DNA of 64,000 nt from NCBI RefSeq assembly GCF_000717655.1, contig NZ_JNZY01000022.1:62001-126000 (forward strand), read 5' to 3'. Position numbers and translations under genes: made by a program. This DNA comes from Streptomyces katrae. GTDB taxonomy: Bacteria; Actinomycetota; Actinomycetes; Streptomycetales; Streptomycetaceae. Each line of letters opens with the position of its first letter. Position 1 is the stretch's first letter. The notes beneath the pieces were generated by a model. The model did not search any database. It was not told the DNA's origin and saw only the letters and a program-made list of their open reading frames with translations. Below, piece after piece: positions 53,531 through 62,462 of this stretch.

Positions 53531-53632
53531 GTTTTGGGGCAAGATCCACTTCATTTTCCGGATCGCTGCACGGTGATTCCAGCCGCGAAGTCCCGCGGTG
53601 TTGGGATTTGCAGTGAGAAGGGGGCGGAGATC

Positions 53633-54856
53633 GTGGCTGGATCGAAGTCGTGTGAAGTGTCGGACCGCGCGGAAGCAGGCGGAATCAGGCCATTGGGCGC
53701 TCCGGGCGCGGTCGTGCCCGCCGGCGGGCGGCCGCTGATCATCACCGAGGACCCGCTGCTGCTCGACGATCTGCTGCGGCTGTGCGCCGCTGCGGGCGCC
53801 GAGCCGCATGTGCACCACGCGGTGCCGGAGCAAAGCGGAGGCGGTGGTGGCGGAAGCGGCGGCAGGGGTGAAAGCGGTTCCGGGGACGCCGTGGAGGCGC
53901 CCGGAAGCGTCGGATGGGAGTCCGCGCCGCTCGTGCTCGTCGGGGACGACGCCGCGCGCCGGGTGCGCGGTGCCCCGCGCCGCGGCGGGGTGCTGCTCGT
54001 CGGCAGGGATCTGGACGACCCCCTCGTGTGGCAGCGGGCGGTGGAGATCGGCGCCGAGGAGGTGCTCCGGCTGCCCGACGCGGAGAGCCGGCTCGTCGAC
54101 CGCATCGCCGATGTGGTGGAGGGGGCCGGGAAACCCGCCCTCGCCGTCGGGGTGATCGGCGGCAGCGGCGGGGCCGGAGCCTCCACCCTCGCGTGCGCCC
54201 TCGCCCTGCGGGCCGCCCGCGCCGGGGAGCGGACCGTCCTCATCGACGGTGACCCCCTCGGCGGCGGCATCGATGTGCTGCTCGGCGGCGAGAGCGCCGA
54301 AGGGCTGCGCTGGCCGGACTTCGCGGGCTCCCGGGGCCGGGTGGGCGCCGGCGCTCTGGAGGAGTCCCTGCCGGAGCTGCATGCGCTGCGGGTGCTCAGC
54401 TGGGACCGCGGGGACCGTGTGGTGGTGCCGCCTGCGGCCATGCGCTCCGTGCTGGCCGCCGCGCGCCGCCGGGGCGGCGTCGTGGTGGTCGACCTGCCCC
54501 GGCGGGTGGACGAAGCCGTGGCCGAGGCGCTGGCGCAGCTGGACCTGGTGCTGATGGTGGTGCCGGGCGAGTTGCGGGCCGTGGCCGCCGCGGGGCGGGT
54601 CGCGGCCGGAGTGCGGATGGTGGCCCGGGATGTCCGTGTGGTCGTGCGGGGCCGCTGTCCGGGCGGGCTCGATGCCGAGTCGGTGGCCGGGCTGCTGGGG
54701 GTGCCGCTGGCCGGCGAGGTGCCGGTCGAGGTGGGGCTGCCGGGGCGGGTTGCCGAGGGGGAACCGCCGGGCGGGCAGGGGCGGGGCGCGCTGGCCCGGT
54801 TCTGCGACGGCTTCTGGCGGCGGGCGCTCGGTCCCGCCCAGGGGGTGGCGGCATGA
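53633..54856 (+). CDS. CpaE/TadZ-like ATPase, first gene of the Tad locus
   Basis: This 407-residue protein has a receiver-like N-terminal domain and a MinD/CpaE-type ATPase domain with the deviant Walker A GGSGGAGASTLACALALRAA and LIDGDPLGGGIDVLLGG. CpaE/TadZ proteins position Tad pilus assembly machinery. The GTG at 53633 preceded by AAGGGGGCGGAG was chosen; an open frame continues upstream but is unlike protein. It overlaps the next gene by 4 bases, starting a tightly packed seven-gene operon. Confidence 0.85.
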   Translation: MAGSKSCEVSDRAEAGGIRPLGAPGAVVPAGGRPLIITEDPLLLDDLLRLCAAAGAEPHVHHAVPEQSGGGGGGSGGRGESGSGDAVEAPGSVGWESAPLVLVGDDAARRVRGAPRRGGVLLVGRDLDDPLVWQRAVEIGAEEVLRLPDAESRLVDRIADVVEGAGKPALAVGVIGGSGGAGASTLACALALRAARAGERTVLIDGDPLGGGIDVLLGGESAEGLRWPDFAGSRGRVGAGALEESLPELHALRVLSWDRGDRVVVPPAAMRSVLAAARRRGGVVVVDLPRRVDEAVAEALAQLDLVLMVVPGELRAVAAAGRVAAGVRMVARDVRVVVRGRCPGGLDAESVAGLLGVPLAGEVPVEVGLPGRVAEGEPPGGQGRGALARFCDGFWRRALGPAQGVAA

Positions 54857-56001
54857 GCGCCGTGCTCCTGGACGCGGTGAGGCAGCGGCTGGCCGAGAGC
54901 GGGGCGGAGCCGACCCCGGCCCGGGTGGCGGCGGCCCTGCGGGCGCAGGGCCGGCTGCTCGGTGATGCGGAAGTGCTGGGTGTGGCGGCCGAGTTGCGGT
55001 CCGAACTGGTCGGAGCCGGCCCGCTGGAGGGCCTGCTCGCCGACCCGGAGGTCACCGATGTCCTCGTGGCCGCCCCGGACCGGGTGTGGGTGGACCGCGG
55101 CGGCGGGCTGGAGCTGACCGGGGTGACGTTCGCCGACACCGATGCCGTGCGCAAGCTCGCCCAGAGGCTGGCCGCCGTCGCGGGCCGGCGCCTGGACGAC
55201 GCCCGGCCCTGGGTGGATGCCCGGATGCCGGACGGCACCCGGCTGCATGCCGTGCTGCCGCCGGTGGCGGTCGGCTCGGCCTGTCTGTCGCTGCGGGTGG
55301 TGCGCCCGCGGGCGTTCACGCTGGAGGAGCTGGTCGAGGCGGGCACGCTGCCGCCCGGTGGCCAGTCGCTGCTCCGGGACATGGTCGAGGCCCGGCTGTC
55401 GTTCCTCGTCTCCGGCGGGACCGGCACCGGCAAGACCACCCTGCTCAGTGCCCTGTTGGGGCTGGTCGGCCCCGGCGAGAGGATCGTCCTCGCCGAGGAT
55501 TCGGCCGAGCTGCGGCCCGACCATCCGCATGTGGTGCGGCTGGAGAGCCGCCCGGCCAACCAGGAAGGGGCGGGCCTGGTCACCCTGGCGGACCTGGTCC
55601 GCCAGGCGCTGCGGATGAGGCCGGACCGGCTCGTCGTGGGTGAGGTCCGGGGCGCCGAAGTGGCCGATCTCCTGGCGGCTTTGAACACGGGCCACGAAGG
55701 AGGCTGCGGCACGGTCCACGCGAATGCGGCGGCGCATGTGCCGGCCCGGCTGGAGGCGCTCGGGACGGCCGCCGGACTCGACCGGGCCGCCCTGCACAGC
55801 CAGTTGGCGGCCGCGCTGACCCTGGTGGTCCATCTGGTCCGGGACCGGGCCGGGCGGCGCCGGGTGGCCGAGGTGCATGTGCTGGAGCGGGACGCCGCCG
55901 GGCTGGTGGTCACCGTACCTGCGCTGCGCTGGTCCGCCCGGGGGTTCGCCCGGGAGCGGGGCTGGGAGCGGCTGCGTCCGCTGCTGCGGGGTGCGCGGTG
56001 A
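54853..56001 (+). CDS. TadA/CpaF-family secretion ATPase
   Basis: This 382-residue type II/IV secretion ATPase has Walker A SGGTGTGKTTLLSALLG, the Asp box LAEDSAELRP, Walker B DRLVVGEVRGAE and a His box with GHEGGCGTVHAN. It powers assembly of Flp-type pili. It is coupled to the CpaE-like gene before and the TadB gene after by 4-base overlaps. Confidence 0.93.
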   Translation: MSAVLLDAVRQRLAESGAEPTPARVAAALRAQGRLLGDAEVLGVAAELRSELVGAGPLEGLLADPEVTDVLVAAPDRVWVDRGGGLELTGVTFADTDAVRKLAQRLAAVAGRRLDDARPWVDARMPDGTRLHAVLPPVAVGSACLSLRVVRPRAFTLEELVEAGTLPPGGQSLLRDMVEARLSFLVSGGTGTGKTTLLSALLGLVGPGERIVLAEDSAELRPDHPHVVRLESRPANQEGAGLVTLADLVRQALRMRPDRLVVGEVRGAEVADLLAALNTGHEGGCGTVHANAAAHVPARLEALGTAAGLDRAALHSQLAAALTLVVHLVRDRAGRRRVAEVHVLERDAAGLVVTVPALRWSARGFARERGWERLRPLLRGAR

Positions 56002-56882
56002 ACGGCGCGGCCGCGGTGCCGGTGCCGCTGTTCGCCGGGGTGCTGTGCGCGGGGACGGCCGCCTGGGCCTTGGCCGGGGGAGACCGGGTGGCCCGGCGGG
56101 CCCGGGTGGTGCTCGCCGGGGTCGGGCCCGTGGTGCCCCGCGGACCGCTGCGCCGCGAGCGGCTGGTGATCGCCGTACGGGTGCGGGCCGCGCGGTGGCG
56201 GGAGTGGTCCTGTCTCGGGGCCGGGCTCGTGGTCGCGCTGCTGGGCGGGTCGGTGATCCCGCTGGTGGTGGGCGCGGCAGCGGTGCCGCTGGTGCGGCGG
56301 TGGCTTCGGGTCCGGCAGCGGGAGCGCGAGCGCAGTGCGCGGGCCGCCGAGGTGATCGCGCTGTGCGGGGCTGCGGTGGGCGAGCTCCGGTCGGGGGCCC
56401 AGCCCGGGCAGGCGCTGACGGCCGCGATGCGGCGGACGGCCGCCGGCCCCGGCGGGCCGGGCGCGGCGGAGGCGGCGGTGCTGGCCGCCGCGGCGTTCGG
56501 CGGGGACGTTCCGGCGGCATTGCGGCAGGCGTCACGGGAGCCCGGCGCGGAGGGACTGGCCGGGATGGCCGCCTGCTGGCGGATCTCGGTGGACGGAGGT
56601 GCGGGGCTGGCTGCCGGACTGGACCGGCTGGAGGGGGCGCTGCGCGCCGAGCGGGACCGGCAGGAGTCGCTGCGGGCCCAGCTCGCGGGGGCCAGATCGA
56701 CGACGGCGGTGCTCGCCCTGCTGCCGCTGGTCGGCCTGCTGATCGGCACCGGGCTCGGGGCGGATCCGCTCCACGTGCTGCTGCACACCCCGGTCGGGTG
56801 GGGCTGCCTGCTGGCGGGCGGGGTGCTGGAGGCGCTGGGGCTGCTGTGGTGCCGCCGGATCGTGCGGGCGGGGGAGCGGTGA
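55998..56882 (+). CDS. TadB-like inner-membrane pilus assembly protein
   Basis: This 294-residue protein has membrane segments near the N terminus, around residues 75-95, and two near the C terminus (LLPLVGLLIGTGLGADPL and the final helix). The central cytoplasmic GspF-type domain includes EVIALCGAAVGELRSGAQPGQAL. GTG start overlapping cpaF; the stop overlaps tadC by one base. Confidence 0.85.
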   Translation: MNGAAAVPVPLFAGVLCAGTAAWALAGGDRVARRARVVLAGVGPVVPRGPLRRERLVIAVRVRAARWREWSCLGAGLVVALLGGSVIPLVVGAAAVPLVRRWLRVRQRERERSARAAEVIALCGAAVGELRSGAQPGQALTAAMRRTAAGPGGPGAAEAAVLAAAAFGGDVPAALRQASREPGAEGLAGMAACWRISVDGGAGLAAGLDRLEGALRAERDRQESLRAQLAGARSTTAVLALLPLVGLLIGTGLGADPLHVLLHTPVGWGCLLAGGVLEALGLLWCRRIVRAGER

Positions 56883-57658
56883 TGGGGGGCTTCGTGATCC
56901 ACAGGCTGGGGATGGCGTTGTGCGTCGCGGCGGCGGTGCTGTGCACGACCTCGGCGGTGGTGGCGCAGGTCCGGGCGCGGGCGGCCCGGCGCAGGATGGC
57001 CGCGCTGCTGTCGGCGGAACCGGAGCGGCGGGCACCGGTGTTCGGGTCCGCGATACGGGCGGCGGTGGCCGTATGGGCCGGCTCGGCCGGGGCGCTGCTG
57101 GCGGCCTGGCTGCTGGTCGGCGGGTTGCCGGGGGCGCTGGTCGGCTGCGGTGCGGCGATCGGTGTGTGGCGCTGGCTACGGCGGGTGCGGCCGCCGGCCG
57201 GGGTGGATCCGCAGGAGGCGGAGCGTCAGCTGCCCTTCGCGGCCGATCTGTTGGCCGCGTGCCTGGCGGCCGGTGCGGCGCCGGTGGAGGCCGCGGAAGT
57301 GGTCGGCGAGTCGCTGGGCGGCCCGGTGGGCGAGCGGCTGGCGCTGGCCGGGGCGGAGCTGCGGCTCGGCGGCGAACCGGGGGACGCGTGGGGGAGGTTG
57401 GCCGAGATACCGGGCGCCCGGGCGCTCGCGCAATGTCTCGAGCGGGCCGCCCGGACGGGGGCTCCGGCCGCGGAGCCGGTCTCCCGGCTGGCGACGGCCC
57501 TCCGGGAGGACCGCGCCCGGCAGGCCGGCGCCCGCGCCCAGCGGGCGGCGGTACTCGTCACCGCTCCGGTGGGGCTGTGTTTCCTCCCCGCGTTTCTCGC
57601 GGTCGGAGTGGCCCCGGTGGTGATCGGAATGGCCTCCGGTCTCCTCTCGGGCACCTGA
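56882..57658 (+). CDS. TadC-like inner-membrane pilus assembly protein
   Basis: This 258-residue protein has an N-terminal helix, a second hydrophobic pair around residues 55-95, a GspF-type domain with QLPFAADLLAACLAAGAAPVEAAEVV, and a C-terminal membrane pair (APVGLCFLPAFLAVGVAPVVIGMASGLL). It is the partner of TadB in the Flp pilus platform. The ATG at 56882 shares its first base with the tadB stop. Confidence 0.85.
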   Translation: MGGFVIHRLGMALCVAAAVLCTTSAVVAQVRARAARRRMAALLSAEPERRAPVFGSAIRAAVAVWAGSAGALLAAWLLVGGLPGALVGCGAAIGVWRWLRRVRPPAGVDPQEAERQLPFAADLLAACLAAGAAPVEAAEVVGESLGGPVGERLALAGAELRLGGEPGDAWGRLAEIPGARALAQCLERAARTGAPAAEPVSRLATALREDRARQAGARAQRAAVLVTAPVGLCFLPAFLAVGVAPVVIGMASGLLSGT

Positions 57659-57744
57659 AGTCACTGCATGAACTCGGACCTCAACTCCGGGCCCGAAATC
57701 ACAACTGAGATCACGTCGAGAACGAAAATCAACGGGAGGTCGTC

Positions 57745-57942
57745 ATGAGGATCATCTGGTTGCGCCTGCGGTCCGCGCTGAGCGGTCGGGCGAACGATGC
57801 GGGGATGTCCACTTCCGAATACGCCATGGGCACGATCGCGGCGTGTGCATTCGCGGCCGTTCTGTACAAGGTGGTGACGAGCGAGGTGGTCTCCACGGCA
57901 CTTCAGTCGACCATCGGAAAGGCACTCGATGTGCCGTTCTGA
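57745..57942 (+). CDS. Flp-pilin-like DUF4244 protein
   Basis: This 65-residue protein has a basic N terminus, then a G-M-S-T-S-E-Y segment leading into the hydrophobic stretch GTIAACAFAAVLYKVV, the plan of a short Flp pilin with Glu near position +5 of the mature helix. GGGAGGTCGTC precedes the ATG. It is the likely major subunit of the Tad-type structure. Confidence 0.85.
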   Translation: MRIIWLRLRSALSGRANDAGMSTSEYAMGTIAACAFAAVLYKVVTSEVVSTALQSTIGKALDVPF

Positions 57943-58306
57943 GGAAACACGAGGGAGCCCGGGCGACCGGGGATATGTGACGGCGGAGGCCGCCCTGGTG
58001 ATCCCCGCGCTGGTGCTGTTCGCGGCCCTGCTCGTGTGGGCGCTGATGGCGGCGGCCGCGCAGATCCGGTGTGTGGACGCGGCCCGGGCCGGAGCCCGGG
58101 CGGCGGCCCGGTCGGAGCCGCCGGGCGTGGCGGTGGCGGCGGCCCGGGCGGCCGCCCCGCCGGGGGCGGAGGTCGGGGTGGAGCGGGAGGGGGACCTGTG
58201 GAGGGTCCGGGTCGCGGCGCCGGCGCCGGGCCCGGGCGGGCTGCCGGTGCGGCTCGGGGCGCAGGCGGTGGCGCTGGCCGAGGACAGCGCGGGGCCGCCG
58301 CCATGA
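57929..58306 (+). CDS. TadE-like pseudopilin
   Basis: This 125-residue protein has DRGYVTAEAALVIPALVLFAALLVWALMAAAAQIRCVDAARAGARAAARSE, the TadE pattern with Glu in the first turn of a long N-terminal helix, followed by a small beta domain. It overlaps the pilin gene by 14 bases and the next gene by 4. Confidence 0.82.
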   Translation: MCRSEETRGSPGDRGYVTAEAALVIPALVLFAALLVWALMAAAAQIRCVDAARAGARAAARSEPPGVAVAAARAAAPPGAEVGVEREGDLWRVRVAAPAPGPGGLPVRLGAQAVALAEDSAGPPP

Positions 58307-58761
58307 GCCGGGACCGGGGTTCCGCGACGGTGTGGGCGGCCCTGGTGGCAACGGTGCTGGGAGCGGTGTTCGGTGGTGTGCTGCTGCTCGGCCAGGCCGT
58401 CGTAGCCCGCCACCGCGCGGCGGCGGCCGCCGATCTGGCGGCCCTCGCGGCGGCGGCGACCTGGGCCCACGGTCCGGAGGCCGCCTGCGCCGCGGCCCGC
58501 CGGGTCGCCGTGGCCCAGAGCGCGGCCGTGACCGCCTGCACCCTTCAGGGCGAGGTGGCCGAGGTGACGGCCCGCCCCGCAACGGGCCCGTTCGACCCGA
58601 CGATCAGCGCCCGAGCGGGACCGCCCCTGCCGGCCGCCGACCCAGGACCGGCCGCCGTACGAGCCACGGCAGGCTTCGCCGGGCCTGCGCCGCCCAAAGC
58701 GCAGGAGGCCGGCGAGCGGCTCGCCCTGCCGGCCCCGGGACGCGGTCCGGGGCCGGACTAG
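58303..58761 (+). CDS. Rv3654c-like TadE-related secreted protein
   Basis: This 152-residue protein starts with RDRGSATVWAALVATVLGAVFGGVLLLGQAVVARHRAAAAADLAALAAA, the helical N terminus of the Rv3654c-type TadE relatives, followed by a Pro/Ala-rich tail. It ends the Tad operon. The last 4 bases overlap the convergent helicase gene. No prepilin peptidase gene is present in the locus. Confidence 0.78.
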   Translation: MSRDRGSATVWAALVATVLGAVFGGVLLLGQAVVARHRAAAAADLAALAAAATWAHGPEAACAAARRVAVAQSAAVTACTLQGEVAEVTARPATGPFDPTISARAGPPLPAADPGPAAVRATAGFAGPAPPKAQEAGERLALPAPGRGPGPD

Positions 58762-61223
58762 GCGGGGGGTTCAGAGGGTGGGGCCTGTGCGAGGAGGCGG
58801 GTGAGCAGGCGGATCGCGCCGCGTTTGTGGAGGGGGTCGTTGCCGTTGCCGCATTTGGGGGACTGGATGCAGGAGGGGCAGCCCGCCTCGCATTCGCAGG
58901 CCGCGATCGCATCGCGGGTCGCCGTCAGCCAGGCGCGGGCCGTGTGGAAGGCGCGCTCCGCGAAGCCGGCTCCGCCGGGGTGGCCGTCGTAGACGAACAC
59001 GGTCGGGAGGAGGGTGTCGGGATGCAGCGGGACGGAGACCCCGCCGATGTCCCAGCGGTCGCAGGTGGCGAACAGCGGCAGCAGGCCGATGGAGGCGTGC
59101 TCGGCGGCGTGCAGGGCGCCGCCCAGGAGCTCCGGGTTGATCCGGGCCTCGTCGAGCTGGTCCTCGGTCACGGTCCACCACACGGCCCGGGTGCGCAGGG
59201 TGCGGGGCGGCAGGTCCAGCTTGGCCTCGCCGAGCACCTCGCCGGTGATCAGTTTGCGGCGAAGGTACGAGACGACCTGGTTGGTCACCTCGACCGAGCC
59301 GAAGCAGAGCCGGGCCGGGCCCCAGGGGATCTCGGTCTCGGTCTCCAGGACGGAGATGGAGGTGGTGTCGCGGGCGGTGGTCGAGAAGGGCGGGCTGGCC
59401 TCCTCGACCAGCGCGACCGAATCGTCCAGGTCCAGGTGTTGCACCAGATAGGTGCGGCCCTGGTGGAGGTGGACGGCCCCGTCGTGGACGGCGGCGTGGG
59501 CGGCCGCCTCGTCGACGGTGCCCAGCAGGCGCCCGGTGGCCGCCTCGACGATCTGCACCGGGCGGCCGCCCTCGCCCCGGATGTCGGTCAGGTCCGAGGC
59601 CCGCTCCCGGCGGGTCCAGTGCCAGGCCGTGGCCCGCCGGCGCAGCAGCTTCGCCGCCTCCAGCTGCGGGATCAGCTCCTGGGCCGCCGGGCCGAACAGG
59701 GCGAGGTCCGCCTCCGTCAGCGGGAGCTCGGCGGCGGCCGCGCACAGGTGCGGGGCCAGGACGTACGGGTTGTCCGGGTCGAGGACGGTGGCCTCCACCG
59801 GTTGGCGGAACAGGGCCTCCGGATGGTAGACCAGGTACGTGTCGAGGGGATCGTCCCGGGCGATCAGCACGGCCAGGGCCCCCTGGCCCGAGCGCCCGGC
59901 GCGGCCCGCCTGCTGCCACAGGGAGGCCCGGGTGCCCGGGTATCCGGTGATCAGGACGGCGTCCAGGCCCGAGACGTCCACGCCCAGCTCCAGGGCCGTG
60001 GTGGCGGCCAGGCCCAGCAGCTCGCCGGAGTGCAGGGCCCGCTCCAGAGCCCGGCGCTCCTCGGGCAGGTAGCCACCCCGGTAGGCCGCGACACGCCCGG
60101 GCAGGGACCGGTCCACCTCGGCGAGCCGCTCCTTGGCGATCACCGAAATCAGCTCGGCGCCCCGCCGGGAACGGACGAAGGCGACCGTACGGACCCCCTG
60201 GACGACCAGGTCGGTCAGCAGGTCGGCGGTCTCGGCCGTGGCGGTGCGGCGTACCGGGGCGCCCCTCTCGCCCCGCAGATCGGTCAGCGGCGGCTCCCAC
60301 AGGGCGAAGACCACCTCGCCGCGCGGGGAGGCGTCGTCGGCGACCTCGGTCACCGGGACGCCGGTCAGCCGGGACGCCGCGGCCGCCGGGTCGCTCGCGG
60401 TGGCGGAGGCCAGCAGGAACACGGGATGGGCGCCGTAGCGGGCACACAGCCGCCGCAGCCGGCGCAGCACCTGGGCGACGTGCGAGCCGAATACGCCCCG
60501 GTAGGTGTGGCACTCGTCGATGACCACGTAGCGCAGGGAGCGCAGGAAGGACGACCAGCGGGGATGGGCGGGCAGGATCCCCCGGTGGAGCATGTCGGGG
60601 TTGGTGAGCACGTAGTTCGCGTACTGGCGCACCCATTCGCGTTCTTCTACCGGCGTGTCGCCGTCGTAGACCGCGGGCCGGACGGCGTTGCCCAGGGGCG
60701 CGGCCAGCGACCGTACGGCGCGCCGCTGGTCAGCCGCCAGAGCCTTGGTCGGGGCCAGGTAGAGGGCGGTCGCACCGCGCCCGTTCGGCGCTTCCGCGCC
60801 GTCCGCCAGGGCGGAGAGCACGGGGGCGAGGTAGGCCAGCGACTTGCCCGAGGCGGTTCCGGTGGCGACGACCACCGACTCGCCGTCCAGGGCGTGCTCG
60901 GCCGCCGCGGCCTGGTGTTCCCACGGATGGTCGATCCCGGCGGCCTGAATTGCGGCTACGACATCCGTTCGGATGCGGTCGGGCCAGACTGCATGACGAC
61001 CCGCCCGAGGGGGCAAGTGCTCCGTATGGGTGATGCGCGCAGCTCGAGAAGGCCCCCGTGAGAGGCGGTCCAGAACCGTGCCGGGGGTGGGTCGTGGGTC
61101 CTCGGGTGCCGTGGGCCGACCGGGACGGTGAGTATTGGCCATTGGAAGCGAGTGTGTCACCGGTGTGCGGGACAATGGTCCGAAGGCGTCGTGCGCGCCT
61201 GCCGGTAAGTGATTGAATGCCAT
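58758..61223 (-). CDS. DEAD/DEAH-box helicase with DUF1998-type zinc domain
   Basis: This 821-residue superfamily 2 helicase has motif I ATGTASGKSLAYLAP, DEAH variant IDECHTYRG, motif III SATASDP and motif VI QQAGRAGRSGQG. The C-terminal domain ends with CECEAGCPSCIQSPKCGNGNDPLHK, a zinc-binding cysteine cluster typical of the DUF1998 branch (YprA/MrfA-like), which acts in DNA repair. ATG at 61223 was preferred over a TTG four codons upstream. Confidence 0.92.
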   Translation of the reverse strand: MAFNHLPAGAHDAFGPLSRTPVTHSLPMANTHRPGRPTAPEDPRPTPGTVLDRLSRGPSRAARITHTEHLPPRAGRHAVWPDRIRTDVVAAIQAAGIDHPWEHQAAAAEHALDGESVVVATGTASGKSLAYLAPVLSALADGAEAPNGRGATALYLAPTKALAADQRRAVRSLAAPLGNAVRPAVYDGDTPVEEREWVRQYANYVLTNPDMLHRGILPAHPRWSSFLRSLRYVVIDECHTYRGVFGSHVAQVLRRLRRLCARYGAHPVFLLASATASDPAAAASRLTGVPVTEVADDASPRGEVVFALWEPPLTDLRGERGAPVRRTATAETADLLTDLVVQGVRTVAFVRSRRGAELISVIAKERLAEVDRSLPGRVAAYRGGYLPEERRALERALHSGELLGLAATTALELGVDVSGLDAVLITGYPGTRASLWQQAGRAGRSGQGALAVLIARDDPLDTYLVYHPEALFRQPVEATVLDPDNPYVLAPHLCAAAAELPLTEADLALFGPAAQELIPQLEAAKLLRRRATAWHWTRRERASDLTDIRGEGGRPVQIVEAATGRLLGTVDEAAAHAAVHDGAVHLHQGRTYLVQHLDLDDSVALVEEASPPFSTTARDTTSISVLETETEIPWGPARLCFGSVEVTNQVVSYLRRKLITGEVLGEAKLDLPPRTLRTRAVWWTVTEDQLDEARINPELLGGALHAAEHASIGLLPLFATCDRWDIGGVSVPLHPDTLLPTVFVYDGHPGGAGFAERAFHTARAWLTATRDAIAACECEAGCPSCIQSPKCGNGNDPLHKRGAIRLLTRLLAQAPPSEPPA

Positions 61224-61304
61224 CGCGGCAGCCAATCCCTCCCCTACCTACGGGTGGGGAGGCCCCTGGGGGGCGCCGCTCGATAGCAAGGTGCTGGAGG
61301 ATCC

Positions 61305-61646
61305 GTGGACCTGTCCCTGTCGACTCGCACTGTCGGCGACCGCACGGTCGTGGAGGTCGGTGGCGAGATTGATGTGTATACCGCGCCCAAGCTGCGCGAG
61401 CAGTTGGTCGAGTTGGTGAACGACGGCAGCTACCACCTGGTTGTCGACATGGAGCGAGTGGACTTCCTCGACTCCACCGGGCTTGGTGTGCTCGTGGGAG
61501 GCCTCAAGCGCGTCCGTGCGCACGAGGGCTCGCTGCGGCTGGTGTGCAACCAGGAGCGCATCCTGAAGATCTTCCGCATCACCGGTCTGACCAAGGTGTT
61601 CCCGATCCACACGACGGTGGAAGACGCCGTCGCCGCCACCGACTGA
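61305..61646 (+). CDS. bldG: Anti-anti-sigma factor BldG
   Basis: This 113-residue STAS protein has [18 protein letters not shown] and the phosphorylation site [13 protein letters not shown] with Ser57. It matches S. coelicolor BldG (SCO3549), needed for aerial growth and antibiotic production; phosphorylation controls its binding to anti-sigma factors. GGAGG precedes the GTG start at 61305. The anti-sigma-like gene follows after 118 bases, as in S. coelicolor. Confidence 0.97.
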   Translation: MDLSLSTRTVGDRTVVEVGGEIDVYTAPKLREQLVELVNDGSYHLVVDMERVDFLDSTGLGVLVGGLKRVRAHEGSLRLVCNQERILKIFRITGLTKVFPIHTTVEDAVAATD

Positions 61647-61764
61647 CGGCCCACCGTCCGCGGCGCCGCAGGGCGCCGCGGAGGGAGCCGAAGCAGGAGC
61701 GGGGGCGCGGGCCGAAGCGGTCCGGGCCCCTGTAAGGCACGCCCGTAGTCCGAGGGGGACGCGC

Positions 61765-62199
61765 ATGGCCATCGTTGAACTGCGCTTCAGCGCCCAGCCC
61801 GAACACGTCCGGACGGCCCGCCTCGTCGCGGCCGCCGTGGCACGGCGGGCGGGCGTGGACGAAGCCGTGCTCGACGAGGTCCGCCTCGCCGTGGGCGAGG
61901 CCTGCTCGCGCGCCGTCGGTCTGCATGTCAGCAACGGGCTGACCGCGCCCGTCCGGGTGATCCTGACCGAGGAGGAGAAGCTGTTCTCCATCGAGGTCGG
62001 CGACGAGGTGCCCGGACCGGCCGGCGGCCCGACGGGCGCCGTGCCCGGGCTCGACGCCGCCCTGGACCCGGACACGGAAACCGAAGACGAGATGGGTCTG
62101 GCGGTGATCAGCGGGCTCGTCGACGACGTCGAGGTGACGAGCGGTGAGTCGGGCGGGACCATCCGCATGAGCTGGCCGGTGTCCGGCGCGTCCGCCTAG
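61765..62199 (+). CDS. Anti-sigma-factor-like protein, BldG partner
   Basis: This 144-residue protein has the HATPase fold of RsbW/SpoIIAB-type anti-sigma factors: LDEVRLAVGEACSRAVGLHV in place of the N box and DEMGLAVISGLVDDVEV for the G box. The usual Asn of the N box is replaced, so kinase activity may be weak or absent; BldG is phosphorylated by other kinases as well. It corresponds to SCO3548, which I recall as a BldG-binding protein. Confidence 0.92.
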   Translation: MAIVELRFSAQPEHVRTARLVAAAVARRAGVDEAVLDEVRLAVGEACSRAVGLHVSNGLTAPVRVILTEEEKLFSIEVGDEVPGPAGGPTGAVPGLDAALDPDTETEDEMGLAVISGLVDDVEVTSGESGGTIRMSWPVSGASA

Positions 62200-62235
62200 C
62201 CCGCAGTCGGTGCGGAGATTCTTCCGATCTTAATC

Positions 62236-62262
62236 AAGGCCCTGCTGAGCAGGGCCTTTTTT
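62236..62262 (+). terminator. Intrinsic terminator after the bldG operon
   Basis: A 10-bp stem (AAGGCCCTGC / GCAGGGCCTT) with a 3-base loop is followed by a T tract. This is the most classical rho-independent terminator in the window. Confidence 0.95.
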
Positions 62263-62462
62263 CATACCCCCACGGCATTTCCTAGATCAATGAGCAGGCG
62301 TCAATGCCTTTGCCCCATTACTTCTTTCGGGGGTAATGGAGTGACGCGATCTATTGCTGAGGAGCAAGAGCAGGCCAATTCCGTTTCCGGCGCACTGTTT
62401 TGATCGGGAAGAGCTCCCTACAATCCGTCCACATCTTGAGCTCATCACGTCAAGGAGGACGA

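Noticed and set aside
53551..56946. Long minus-strand open frame through the Tad locus
   Set aside because: Antisense to CpaE, CpaF and TadB, which have clear ATPase and membrane motifs; the antisense protein is Pro/Arg/Ala repeats.
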